From Brevibacterium senegalense (GTDB taxonomy: Bacteria; Actinomycetota; Actinomycetes; Actinomycetales; Brevibacteriaceae): a stretch of DNA of 34,099 bases. The stretch is from contig DYUK01000017.1 of assembly GCA_020743695.1 (NCBI GenBank), positions 1 to 34,099 on the forward strand, in the 5' to 3' direction. Below the pieces are notes generated by a model. The model had not been told where the DNA came from and did no database searches. It worked only from the letters and a program-made list of their open reading frames with translations. The first letter of the stretch is position 1. Every line of letters begins with the position of its first letter. The position numbers and the translations under genes are program-made. Below are positions 1 through 6,891 of this stretch, in pieces.

Positions 1-180
1 GGGGATGCGCTGCTGGCCCGGCGCCGGTGACTGCCGGCCCGGCGCAGGTGTTTGCTTGCCCGGCGCAGACGACTGCGGACCCCGCGCAGGCGACTGCGGT
101 CCCGGCGCAGGCGGAGGGGGCCCCGAGGGCCGGGGTGGCGGCTGATGCCGGTGCGGATCGTGCGGGTGCTGCTCGTCCAT
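1..180 (-). CDS. Proline-rich protein with heptad repeats, N-terminus only (runs off the left edge)
   Basis: Sixty codons are visible from an ATG at 180 and continue past base 1. The protein begins MDEQHPHDPHRHQPPPRP, then has five seven-residue units close to (P/K/R)Q(S/T)PAPG, encoded by a 21-bp tandem repeat. I trust the start because a TAGGTT -10 box lies 6 nt upstream, the same leaderless arrangement seen at other genes here. Pro/Gln/His-rich N-terminal tails of this kind are common in front of the membrane domain of actinobacterial membrane proteins, but no such domain is visible here, so no function is assigned. It lies downstream of the MFS gene on the same strand with its own promoter. 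The opposite strand is also open here but gives only an arginine-rich translation. Confidence 0.6.
   Translation of the reverse strand, partial: MDEQHPHDPHRHQPPPRPSGPPPPAPGPQSPARGPQSSAPGKQTPAPGRQSPAPGQQRIP
16..120. repeat. Five tandem 21-bp units inside the proline-rich gene
   Basis: Units start at 16, 37, 58, 79 and 100 and share a gcccggcgcaggcgactgcgg-like sequence. Each encodes seven residues on the minus strand, so gain or loss of units would keep the frame. The units differ at several bases. Confidence 0.85.
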
Positions 181-186
181 GTCCCC

Positions 187-192
187 AACCTA
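187..192 (-). promoter_or_regulatory. -10 box for the leaderless proline-rich gene
   Basis: TAGGTT on the minus strand ends 6 nt before the ATG at 180. This places the transcript start at or next to the start codon. No clear -35 element is seen. Confidence 0.45.
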
Positions 193-206
193 ACGCCGCA
201 GCCGCC

Positions 207-229
207 GTGCACGACCGCCGCACGTGCAC
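207..229. other. Inverted repeat GTGCACG-N9-CGTGCAC
   Basis: Seven-base perfect arms (207-213 and 223-229) lie between the MFS stop (300) and the -10 box of the leftmost gene. It could be the terminator of the msrA-nitroreductase-MFS run or an operator for the leftmost gene. There is no T-tract on either side. Confidence 0.3.
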
Positions 230-299
230 CGAAGCCGGAACACGGCCCGCCGGTCGGCATCCGTGCACAGACCGATTCGCCCCTGCAGCACTGCCGGGC

Positions 300-1565
300 T
301 CACCCCTGCCGCGCGGGCAGCGTCTCCCGTCCGCGCAGCCACAGCAGCCACGCGACGATGACGACGAGGCCCGTCACGAGGAACGCCCAGTCGTAGCCGA
401 ACGCATCGACCAGCGCACCGGAGACCACGGGACCGGCGATCGCGCCCACGTCCATCGCCATCTGGAACCGCGACAGGACGGTGCCGCCGCTGCGCTCCCG
501 CCCGATCACGTCGCCCACCGAGGCCTGCACAGCCGGGTTCACCAGGCCGCCGCCCAGCCCGGCCAGGAGGGTGAGACCGAAGAACACCCACACACTGCCC
601 GAGTACCCGACCGCCACGGTCGCCGTCCCCAGCACGAAGAGGCCCACGAGGACGAACGGGCGCCTCCCCCACGTGTCCGTCAGGCGGCCCACGACCGTGA
701 CGGACACGGCCATGCCCAGCGCGAAGACGGTGAGCGCGATGCCGGAGACCCGCTCGTCCGCGCCCAGCACCGCGACGACGAACAGCGGGTACAGCGCGAT
801 CCGCGCGCCCATCGCCGCCCAGCCCACGGCGACCGCGCTGCCCAGCGACGCCCGGTACGCGGAGTCCCGCCACGCGTCGCGGAACCGCATCCGCGGGAGT
901 GCCTCGGACCCCGTCGCCGAGGCCGCGGCCGGTTCCCCGGCCTCGGGAGCAGCCGTCTCCCCGGCCTCGGCGTCCGCGTCCGGCCCGCCCGAGTCCAACT
1001 GCGGCTGGCGCTCGAGGCGGAACCAGACGACGGCGGCGGCCAGCAGCAGGCCCGTCGCGTAGATGACGAACGGGATGCGCATGCCCAGCCCGGCCAGCAG
1101 GCCGCCCACGACCGGACCCAGGATGTTGCCGAAGAGGAAGCTGGAGGCGTAGGCGCTGGAGGCTCGGCCGCGGGAGTCGGACGGGGTCAGGCGGATGATG
1201 AGGGCCATCGCGGACACCGTGAACATCGTCGAGCCGATGCCGCCCAGGCCGCGGAACAGCAGCAGCTGCCAGTACGTCTGGGCGGCGGCGACCGCGTACG
1301 TGGAGGCGGCGACGATGAGGAGGCCCGCGACGTAGACGCGACGCTCCCCCAGCGTGTCGATGAGGCGGCCGCCGGCGGGGGCGAAGACGAGGCGGAAGAA
1401 CGCGAACGAGCTCACGACGATGCTGGCGGCGGTGACGCCCAGGTCGAAGCTCGCGGCGAACTGGGGCAGGATCGGCGCGATGATCCCGTAGCCGATCGCG
1501 ACGATGAACGCCGCGGACACGAGCACCCAGATGTCCGCCGGCAGCGGAGGCCGGCGCGCGCTCAT
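300..1565 (-). CDS. MFS transporter, DHA1-like drug exporter family
   Basis: A 421-residue inner-membrane transporter with about twelve hydrophobic segments in two halves, joined by an acidic, Ala/Pro-rich loop (around GGPDADAEAGETAAPEAGEP). MFS motif-A sequences are present in both halves: AGGRLIDTLGERR after segment 2 and VGRLTDTWGRRPF in the second half. Length and layout fit proton-driven small-molecule exporters; the substrate cannot be read from sequence. The ATG at 1565 was chosen because it overlaps the nitroreductase stop as ATGA and is followed directly by MSARRPPLPADIWVL and the first membrane segment. A longer frame to 1745 exists but overlaps the nitroreductase gene and reads as arginine-rich shadow. 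It is the last gene of the msrA-nitroreductase-MFS run and is probably translationally coupled. Confidence 0.88.
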   Translation of the reverse strand: MSARRPPLPADIWVLVSAAFIVAIGYGIIAPILPQFAASFDLGVTAASIVVSSFAFFRLVFAPAGGRLIDTLGERRVYVAGLLIVAASTYAVAAAQTYWQLLLFRGLGGIGSTMFTVSAMALIIRLTPSDSRGRASSAYASSFLFGNILGPVVGGLLAGLGMRIPFVIYATGLLLAAAVVWFRLERQPQLDSGGPDADAEAGETAAPEAGEPAAASATGSEALPRMRFRDAWRDSAYRASLGSAVAVGWAAMGARIALYPLFVVAVLGADERVSGIALTVFALGMAVSVTVVGRLTDTWGRRPFVLVGLFVLGTATVAVGYSGSVWVFFGLTLLAGLGGGLVNPAVQASVGDVIGRERSGGTVLSRFQMAMDVGAIAGPVVSGALVDAFGYDWAFLVTGLVVIVAWLLWLRGRETLPARQG

Positions 1566-2191
1566 CGCGGCATCGGGGAGAGGAAGGTCTGCGGATCCGG
1601 GACCGGGCGGGACGAGGTGGCGGACCGGCGTGCGTAGGCCGGGTCGATGTCGCCCACGTACAGCCAACCCATGAGCAGCTCGTCGTCGGCCAGGCCGTGG
1701 ACGGCGCGGACCTCGGGCGCATTGGCCTGCATGCCCGAGCGCCACATGACGCCCCAGCCGGCCTCCGACAGCGCGAGCGACAGGAGGTGGCCGGCGCCGG
1801 CGGCGGTCGCGGTCTGCTCCCAGTGCGGGACCTTCGGGTGGTCGATCTGGGAGGCGACGATCGCGATGAGCAGCGGGGCGCGCAGCGGCTTGGGGTTGGG
1901 TTCGCCGGGGTCGCGGACGGTGCCGGTCGCGGCGTCCAGGGCCTCGCCCAGGCGCAGGCGGTCGTCGCCGCGCAGGGTGATGAGACGCCAGGGGCGCAGC
2001 GACTTGTGGTCCGCGACGGTCACGACGGAGCGCAGGAGCAGGGACAGCTCGCGGTCGTTCGGTGCACGGTCGCCCACTGCAGACACGGACCGGCGGCGCG
2101 CCATCGCGGCGAGGACGGGTGAGCCGTACGCGGAGACCGAGGGAGAGTTCACGACCGTGCGACGCACGCGGGCCTGCTCATCGGGCGTCAC
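1562..2191 (-). CDS. Nitroreductase family protein (FMN-dependent, YdjA-like)
   Basis: A 209-residue protein of the FMN-binding nitroreductase fold, which uses NAD(P)H to reduce nitro groups, quinones or similar acceptors. MARRRSVSAVGDRAPNDRELS (split here only by reading, residues 30-50) matches the usual N-terminal R-R-S flavin-phosphate contact. HKSLRPWRLITLRG fits the central PWRF/I block, and GWGVMWRSG the region near the C-terminal flavin contacts. The GTG at 2191 starts 3 bp after the msrA stop; an ATG at 2104 (residue 30) is an alternative start nearer the conserved core. The stop overlaps the MFS start by 4 bp, so the three genes are very probably one transcript. The physiological substrate is unknown. 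Confidence 0.82.
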   Translation of the reverse strand: MTPDEQARVRRTVVNSPSVSAYGSPVLAAMARRRSVSAVGDRAPNDRELSLLLRSVVTVADHKSLRPWRLITLRGDDRLRLGEALDAATGTVRDPGEPNPKPLRAPLLIAIVASQIDHPKVPHWEQTATAAGAGHLLSLALSEAGWGVMWRSGMQANAPEVRAVHGLADDELLMGWLYVGDIDPAYARRSATSSRPVPDPQTFLSPMPR

Positions 2192-2194
2192 GGA

Positions 2195-2716
2195 TCAGCC
2201 CACCCACTCGTGGAAGTGCGCGCGGGCGGTCGCCAGCTTGGGCTCGACGATGAAGCGGCAGTACCCGTTCGTGGGGAACTGCGTGTAGAAGTCCTGGTGG
2301 ACCGGTTCGGCCTCCCAGAACTCGCCCAGCGGCTCGAGCGTCGTGACGACGGGACGCCCGATCTGGTCCTGCACGGAGGTGAGGATCTGCGCGAAGCGCT
2401 CCCGCTCCTGCTCGTCGCGGTAGAACATCGCGGACCGGTACTGCGTGCCCACGTCGTTGCCCTGCCGGTTGAGGCTCGTGGGGTCGTGGCCGGTGAAGAA
2501 GAGGCCCAGGATGACATCCTCCGGGACGATCTCCGGGTCGAAGGTCACCTGGAGCGCCTCCGCGTGGCCGGTCGTCCCGCTGCACACCTGCTCGTAGGTG
2601 GGGTGCTCGACATCGCCACCGGTGTAGCCGCTGATGACGGAGGAGACTCCGCGCGTGCGCTGGTAGACGGCGTCGAGGCACCAGAAGCATCCGGCACCCA
2701 GGGTGAGAGTCTGCAT
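2195..2716 (-). CDS. msrA: Peptide-methionine (S)-S-oxide reductase MsrA
   Basis: Reduces the S epimer of methionine sulfoxide in proteins and free methionine, recycled through thioredoxin. The 173 residues match the family's usual size. The catalytic motif GCFWC lies at residues 9-13, with Cys10 as nucleophile and Cys13 a possible resolving cysteine. The family blocks VSSVISGYTGGDVEHPTYEQVC, TGHAEALQVTFDPE and GNDVGTQYRSAMF are all recognisable (listed as short pieces). The ATG at 2716 has a GGAGGGA Shine-Dalgarno-like stretch just upstream. A 100-bp gap separates it from deformylase, and the nitroreductase follows after 3 bp. Linkage with deformylase puts two enzymes acting on methionine residues side by side. 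Confidence 0.95.
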   Translation of the reverse strand: MQTLTLGAGCFWCLDAVYQRTRGVSSVISGYTGGDVEHPTYEQVCSGTTGHAEALQVTFDPEIVPEDVILGLFFTGHDPTSLNRQGNDVGTQYRSAMFYRDEQERERFAQILTSVQDQIGRPVVTTLEPLGEFWEAEPVHQDFYTQFPTNGYCRFIVEPKLATARAHFHEWVG

Positions 2717-2781
2717 GTCCCTCCAGACACGTGCGGGGGCGGGTTTATTCCAGTGGGCTCCTGTCGTCCGATCGACGTCTC

Positions 2782-2798
2782 GGCGGTCGGCTGCGGTG
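2782..2798. other. Weak hairpin between def and msrA
   Basis: The 100-bp def-msrA gap holds a short ctgcggtgccgcag hairpin (6-bp arms, 2-nt loop). It may be an attenuator or a weak terminator; it has no T-tract. I see no convincing promoter in the rest of the gap. Confidence 0.2.
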
Positions 2799-2816
2799 CC
2801 GCAGTCGACGAAACCC

Positions 2817-3590
2817 TCAGAAGACGCTGGTGGCCGGCACCTCGAAGCCCAGGGCGGCCGCCGCCTCCCGGGTGTCCGCCCGTCCCCACCAGCGGGCCAC
2901 GGCGTCGTCCGTCGCGAGCGACCGCATCTGTGCGCTGTCCACGTAGAGGATCCCGTCCAGGTGGTCCGTCTCGTGGGCGACGATGCGCGCCGGCCAGCCC
3001 GTCAGTTCCTCGTCCACCGAGGCCCCGGTCAGGTCCGCTCCCTGCAGCCGGATCGTGAGCGGCCGGTCCACGACCGCCTGGTAGCCGGGGATGGAGAGGC
3101 ACCCCTCGTAGAAGGACGCGGTCCGGTCCGTCGTCGCTTCATACCGCGCGTTCAGCACCGTGCGCGGGCCGAACGGCACGCGGCGTCGCACCTCCCGGCG
3201 GGCCTGGGCGGCTCGGTCCTCCTCCGAGGCTCCCTCGGTGTCCGCGGCACCAGCGGGCTGGGCGGGGACCGGGTCCTCGGCGACGAAGAGGCGCAGCGGC
3301 ACTCCCACCTGGGGTGCGGCCAGGCCCACGCCGGGAGCCGCGCGCATCGTCGTGCGCATCGCGTCCGCGAACTCGGCGAGCGTGGCGTCGTCCAGCTGCC
3401 CGTCGACCGGGGCGGTCTCCATCCGCAGCACGGGGTCGCCGGCCTCGACGATCGGCAGGACTCCCCCGGTGTGCTGCGCCAGGTCCAGCAGGCGCAGGAC
3501 CGTGTCCCGGATCGCTGCGGGCGAGGTGTCGGTCGTGGTGCCGGGGGCCGTCAGCGGACGGGAGGCCGCCACGGGCTGGGGTTCGGTCAT
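2817..3590 (-). CDS. def: Peptide deformylase
   Basis: Removes the formyl group from the N-terminal methionine of new proteins in the cytoplasm. All three family motifs are intact: GVGLAAPQVG (residues 87-96), EGCLS (162-166, metal ligand Cys164) and HETDH (206-210, ligands His206 and His210, catalytic Glu207). At 257 residues it is longer than the usual 170-220. It has about 45 extra N-terminal residues and a charged insertion (about 105-140) between motifs I and II. It starts 13 bp after the citE stop, so it is probably co-transcribed with maoC-citE. No good Shine-Dalgarno is visible before the ATG, consistent with reinitiation. The neighbours are not the usual fmt/priA ones, so it may be a second deformylase. 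Confidence 0.95.
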   Translation of the reverse strand: MTEPQPVAASRPLTAPGTTTDTSPAAIRDTVLRLLDLAQHTGGVLPIVEAGDPVLRMETAPVDGQLDDATLAEFADAMRTTMRAAPGVGLAAPQVGVPLRLFVAEDPVPAQPAGAADTEGASEEDRAAQARREVRRRVPFGPRTVLNARYEATTDRTASFYEGCLSIPGYQAVVDRPLTIRLQGADLTGASVDEELTGWPARIVAHETDHLDGILYVDSAQMRSLATDDAVARWWGRADTREAAAALGFEVPATSVF

Positions 3591-3603
3591 GGGGCGAGGT
3601 CGT

Positions 3604-4461
3604 TCAGGCGTCGCCGGCTGCGGCCGCGCGGGCCTGGATGGCGCGGGCGTGCGCCAGCAGCGGTGCGTCGATCATGGATCCCTGGAAGGAGAACGCGCCC
3701 TTCTGTCCCACCGCGGCCTCGAGGACGTCTTCCGCCCACTGCGTCTGCTCCGCGCTGGGCGCGTACGCGCTGCGGACGACGGGGACGTGCTTGGGGTGGA
3801 TCGAGACCTTCGCGTCGAAGCCGCTCTCCACGGCGTCCAGCGCTTCCTCCGCCAGTCCGTCGACGTCGTCGATCGCAGTCCAGATCGAGTCGAGCGCCCA
3901 CTTCCCGTGCGCCTTCGCCGCCAGCAGGGTCTGTGAGCGCACGTGCATCGCGACGGCGCGGTAGGACCCGTCCTTCCCGCGGGACGAGCCGCCGCCCAGT
4001 GCGGCGATGAGGTCCTCGGATCCCCACATGAGTCCCGCGACGTTGGGCTGGGCCGCGATCTGGGCGGCATTCACCGCGCCCGCGGGCGTCTCGATGAGCG
4101 CGATGAGGCGCACATCCGGCAGGTCCGCCGCCAGTCGGGCCGGGCCGTCCGCGGACTCCGACTTGGGCAGCATGACCATCGTGAACGGCAGGTCCTTCAG
4201 CATCGCCGCATCACCGGCGTAGTGCTCCGTGTCCGTGGCGTTCACGCGGATGACGGTGCGGGCGGGGTCCAGCAGCGGTGCGTCAGTACCGTTCCCGGCG
4301 ACCGCGTCGCGGATCGCCTGGCGGGCGGACTCCTTGTCGGCCGGGGACACCGCGTCCTCCAGGTCGACGATGACGATGTCGGAACGCTGTGCGGCCTTGG
4401 CGAAGCGGTCGGGGCGGTCGCCGGGGACGAACAGCCAGGCGGGACGGATGTCGAAGCTCAT
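3604..4461 (-). CDS. HpcH/HpaI-type CoA ester lyase (CitE-like)
   Basis: A 285-residue TIM-barrel lyase of the CitE-like group, which cleaves beta-hydroxyacyl-CoA esters with a divalent metal. Diagnostic blocks are WLFVPGDRPDRFAKAA near the N-terminus, IVIVDLEDAVSPADKESAR (acidic metal-site region), MLPKSESADGP, ALIETPAGAV and GSEDLIAALGG, then SIHPKHVPVV near the end. Order and neighbours match M. tuberculosis Rv2498c, a stereospecific beta-hydroxyacyl-CoA lyase linked to leucine catabolism and itaconate dissimilation. I infer the same role here: cleavage of an HMG-type or citramalyl-type CoA ester. The ATG at 4461 directly precedes the conserved N-terminus and has GAAGGTG just upstream. It follows maoC by 65 bp and precedes def by 13 bp. 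Confidence 0.9.
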   Translation of the reverse strand: MSFDIRPAWLFVPGDRPDRFAKAAQRSDIVIVDLEDAVSPADKESARQAIRDAVAGNGTDAPLLDPARTVIRVNATDTEHYAGDAAMLKDLPFTMVMLPKSESADGPARLAADLPDVRLIALIETPAGAVNAAQIAAQPNVAGLMWGSEDLIAALGGGSSRGKDGSYRAVAMHVRSQTLLAAKAHGKWALDSIWTAIDDVDGLAEEALDAVESGFDAKVSIHPKHVPVVRSAYAPSAEQTQWAEDVLEAAVGQKGAFSFQGSMIDAPLLAHARAIQARAAAAGDA

Positions 4462-4526
4462 GGTCACCTTCGGGTTGAGGATCTGGAGTGGTCGGGGGTA
4501 GCGGTCGGATCGCCTGTGCGGGCGGC

Positions 4527-5078
4527 TCAGCCCGCGGCGTGGTCCTGGGTGAAGACCATCGTCTTGCGGACGGCCTTCGCGACGATGTCGCCGTGCTGGT
4601 TGCGGCCGATGTGCTCGAGGCTGATGATCCCCTCGCCGGGCCGAGACCGCGAGAGGCGCTTGTCGAGGATCTTCGTCTCCGCGTACAGGGTGTCGCCGTG
4701 GAAGACGGGCTTGGGGAAGGACACCTCGCTGAAGCCCAGGTTGCCCACGATCGTGCCCTGCGTCAGCTGGGCGACGGACAGCCCCACCAGGGTCGACAGC
4801 GTGAACATCGAGTTGACCAGCCGCTGGCCGAAGGGCTCCGACTCCGCGAAGTGTGCGTCCAGGTGCAGCGCCTGCGTGTTCATCGTGGCGGCGGTGAACC
4901 ACGTGTTGTCCGCTTCCGTGATGGTGCGGCCGGGTGCGTGCCGGTAGGTGGCGCCCACGACGAACTCCTCGAACCAGAGTCCCCGCTGCTCGATGACGGG
5001 GCCGTCCGTCGTGTCTGCGGACTGGTCCACAGCCTGATCCGCGGCCTGGCCCGTCGTCTTCGCGTCCTGCTCCGTCAC
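4527..5078 (-). CDS. MaoC-family acyl-CoA hydratase
   Basis: A hot-dog-fold (R)-type enoyl-CoA hydratase of about 183 residues. After a low-complexity acidic N-terminal tail, the domain begins at GLWFEEFVVGATYRHAPGRT. It continues with ITEADNTWFTAATMN, LHLDAHFAESEPFGQRLVNS (catalytic-loop Asp/His region) and VSFPKPVFHGDTLYAETKIL. The position next to citE matches M. tuberculosis Rv2499c, assigned to hydration of itaconyl-CoA or a related C5/C6 enoyl-CoA. I infer a hydration step in leucine/itaconate breakdown. The GTG at 5078 is preferred because GGAGG lies 8 nt before it; that motif is inside the codons following an ATG at 5093, which lacks a ribosome site of its own. A start at 5174 is unlikely. 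Confidence 0.88.
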   Translation of the reverse strand: MTEQDAKTTGQAADQAVDQSADTTDGPVIEQRGLWFEEFVVGATYRHAPGRTITEADNTWFTAATMNTQALHLDAHFAESEPFGQRLVNSMFTLSTLVGLSVAQLTQGTIVGNLGFSEVSFPKPVFHGDTLYAETKILDKRLSRSRPGEGIISLEHIGRNQHGDIVAKAVRKTMVFTQDHAAG

Positions 5079-5136
5079 GTCAGCGTCCTCCATCGGTCTG
5101 CGGCTGCTCTGCCTGTGATCGTTCCACCGGCATCCG

Positions 5137-5166
5137 TCCGGCCTGTGGTCACTCCGGCCTGTGGTC
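5137..5166. repeat. Two 14-bp direct repeats upstream of maoC
   Basis: The sequence tccggcctgtggtc occurs exactly at 5137-5150 and 5153-5166, a 16-bp period. A weaker third match, gcctgtgatc, lies at 5111-5120. They sit between the candidate maoC -10 (5178-5183) and its start, so they could be regulator sites in the leader. Confidence 0.55.
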
Positions 5167-5177
5167 TGCCGCACACC

Positions 5178-5183
5178 ACCCTA
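5178..5183 (-). promoter_or_regulatory. Candidate -10 for the maoC-citE-def transcript
   Basis: TAGGGT on the minus strand lies in the 110-bp gap between cls and maoC. If used, it gives a leader of roughly 90 nt before the GTG at 5078, covering the direct repeats. Confidence 0.3.
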
Positions 5184-5203
5184 TCGCTCACCGCGGGTCC
5201 CCC

Positions 5204-6769
5204 TCACTGCAGGGCGGAGGTGAGCCGCATCGCGGAGTCCAGCCACCGGCGACCCCACGACCGTCCGGCCCACTCCTCCTGCGTCAGCTCGGAGCTGACG
5301 GCGCGGTACTCGTCCATGACGGCGTGGAGGCCCTGCGTGATGTCGCCGCCGTAGGCCAGCATGCTCACCTCGTAGTTGAGCCCGAACGACCGCATGTCCA
5401 TGTTCGACGAACCCATGACGGAGCACAGGTCGTCGACCGTGAAGCACTTCGTGTGGAGGACCCGTGGAGCCGGGTAGCGGAAGATCCGCACGCCCGCCTC
5501 CAGCAGCGCCTCGTAGTACGAGCTCTGGGCGTGGTCGACCATGAACTGGTCCGCCTGTTCGCTCACGTACAGCTCGATGTCCACGCCCCGGCGCCCGGCG
5601 GTCGTGATCGCCGCCAGCAGTGACTCGTCGGGGACGAAGTAGGGGCTCACGATCCGCAGCCGCTCCTGCGCCAGGTAGATGAGCGACACGAAGAGCCGCA
5701 GGCTGGGTTCGGTGCGGAAGCCCGGCCCGGATGGGACGACCTGCACCGCGTTCACATCCGAGTCCGGCAGGACGGAGGTGACCGCGCCGCCGCCCGCGCC
5801 GTGCGTGCCCTGCCCCGTCGTGAGTCGCGCACCGATCGCGGACTCCCGCTCCGCCAGTCGCGCGTCCGCGTCGTAGGCGCGGATCGTGAGGTCCTCGCCC
5901 GTCTCCGTGAACCAATCGGTCACGAAGACCGCCTCGAGCGAGGCGACGACGGGTCCGGTCAGCTCGACCATGATGTCGTGCCAGTGGCGGCCGATCCGAT
6001 CGTTGCGCGGGCTGCCGTAGGAGGGCTCGATCATGTTCATCGATCCCAGGAACGCGCGCTCCCCGTCGATGATGACGTGCTTGCGGTGGTTGCGCAGGTC
6101 GATCCTGCGGACCCGGCCCTGCAGCGGCTTGAAGGGCAGCATGAGCGACCACTCGATCCCCGCGGCGTCCAGTCGGCGCTTGAGCGGCCGGTACCCGCGG
6201 TACTTCCGGGATCCCAGATGGTCGAACAGCACGCGCACGCTCACGCCGCGAGCGGCCGCGCGCTCCAGCGCCGCGAGGAACGGTTCCGTCGACCGGTCCG
6301 CGGTCATGATGTACATGCAGACGTCGACGTAGGTCTCCGCCTCGTCGATCGCGCGCACCATCGCGTCGACGGTGTCGTGGAAGTCCGTGCGGATCCCGTG
6401 GTCGGTGCCCGTGACCATCGGCAGGTGGGTGAGGTTCCGGCTGAGGGTCACGAGCGACCCGAAGTCCCGTGGGACGTCGATCGCGTCCGGCCAGTCCGGG
6501 ATGCCGACCGTGCCCTGGTGCAGGCGAGAGTTCGCCTCCTCCTGGATCGCCTCCCGCCTGCCCGTGATGTAGGGGCTGCCCAGCAGCAGGAACAGCGGGA
6601 TGCCCACGATGGGCAGGAAGAGGATGAGCAGCAGCCACGCGCTGGACGACGACGGGCGCCGGTTCTCCGGCACCACCCCGATCGCGATGATCTTGATCGT
6701 GTAGTCCAGGACGATGAAGGCCGTCGACGCGATCTGCGCCCAGTCCCACTCCCCCAGTGCCAGCTCCAT
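5204..6769 (-). CDS. cls: Cardiolipin synthase (phospholipase D superfamily)
   Basis: A 521-residue membrane enzyme that makes cardiolipin by phosphatidyl transfer. Two N-terminal membrane segments (about residues 12-32 and 43-64) are followed by two phospholipase-D catalytic motifs. HKD1 is His228-Lys230-Asp235 (HRKHVIID) followed by LGSMN; HKD2 is His439-Lys441-Asp446 (HTKCFTVDD) followed by MGSSN. Length fits bacterial ClsA-type enzymes (about 480-520). The ATG at 6769 has a TAGGCT -10 box ending 6 nt upstream, so the message is probably leaderless. It is divergent from the AlbA-type regulator, and the first palindrome lies between them, upstream of the cls promoter core. Its place between the acyl-CoA dehydrogenase and maoC suggests insertion into an older catabolic cluster. 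Confidence 0.95.
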   Translation of the reverse strand: MELALGEWDWAQIASTAFIVLDYTIKIIAIGVVPENRRPSSSSAWLLLILFLPIVGIPLFLLLGSPYITGRREAIQEEANSRLHQGTVGIPDWPDAIDVPRDFGSLVTLSRNLTHLPMVTGTDHGIRTDFHDTVDAMVRAIDEAETYVDVCMYIMTADRSTEPFLAALERAAARGVSVRVLFDHLGSRKYRGYRPLKRRLDAAGIEWSLMLPFKPLQGRVRRIDLRNHRKHVIIDGERAFLGSMNMIEPSYGSPRNDRIGRHWHDIMVELTGPVVASLEAVFVTDWFTETGEDLTIRAYDADARLAERESAIGARLTTGQGTHGAGGGAVTSVLPDSDVNAVQVVPSGPGFRTEPSLRLFVSLIYLAQERLRIVSPYFVPDESLLAAITTAGRRGVDIELYVSEQADQFMVDHAQSSYYEALLEAGVRIFRYPAPRVLHTKCFTVDDLCSVMGSSNMDMRSFGLNYEVSMLAYGGDITQGLHAVMDEYRAVSSELTQEEWAGRSWGRRWLDSAMRLTSALQ

Positions 6770-6775
6770 GGAGCC

Positions 6776-6781
6776 AGCCTA
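6776..6781 (-). promoter_or_regulatory. -10 box of leaderless cls
   Basis: TAGGCT on the minus strand ends 6 nt before the ATG at 6769. Palindrome copy 1 (6816-6862) lies upstream of where a -35 element would fall. Confidence 0.5.
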
Positions 6782-6808
6782 CGCAGGCCGCCCACCCCGC
6801 GCACTCCC

Positions 6809-6877
6809 ACACGAACAGTGCTCGCAACTACTCTAAAATTGTTAGAGTAGTTGCGAGCATTGAGACAGTTCCGGCCC
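6809..6877. repeat. Direct repeat copy 1 with a long palindrome, upstream of the AlbA-type regulator
   Basis: The palindrome spans 6816-6862: 21-base arms (6816-6836, 6842-6862) around an AATTG loop. The inner 18 bases (right arm TTAGAGTAGTTGCGAGCA) pair perfectly and one outer pair (6818/6860) is G/T. Flanks ACACGAACAG (6809-6818) and TCCGGCCC (6870-6877) recur at copy 2. TAAAAT (6834-6839) and TAGAGT (6843-6848) are possible -10 boxes for the regulator gene, so the palindrome is well placed to be an operator. It is conspicuously AT-richer than its surroundings. Confidence 0.9.
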
Positions 6878-6891
6878 ACGAGAGGCGACCG

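Noticed and set aside
27-1637. Long plus-strand open frame (536 codons) opposite the MFS gene
   Set aside because: The translation is Arg/Gly/Asp-rich with no recognisable motif, while the minus strand encodes clear MFS motifs. It is a shadow of GC-rich codon bias.
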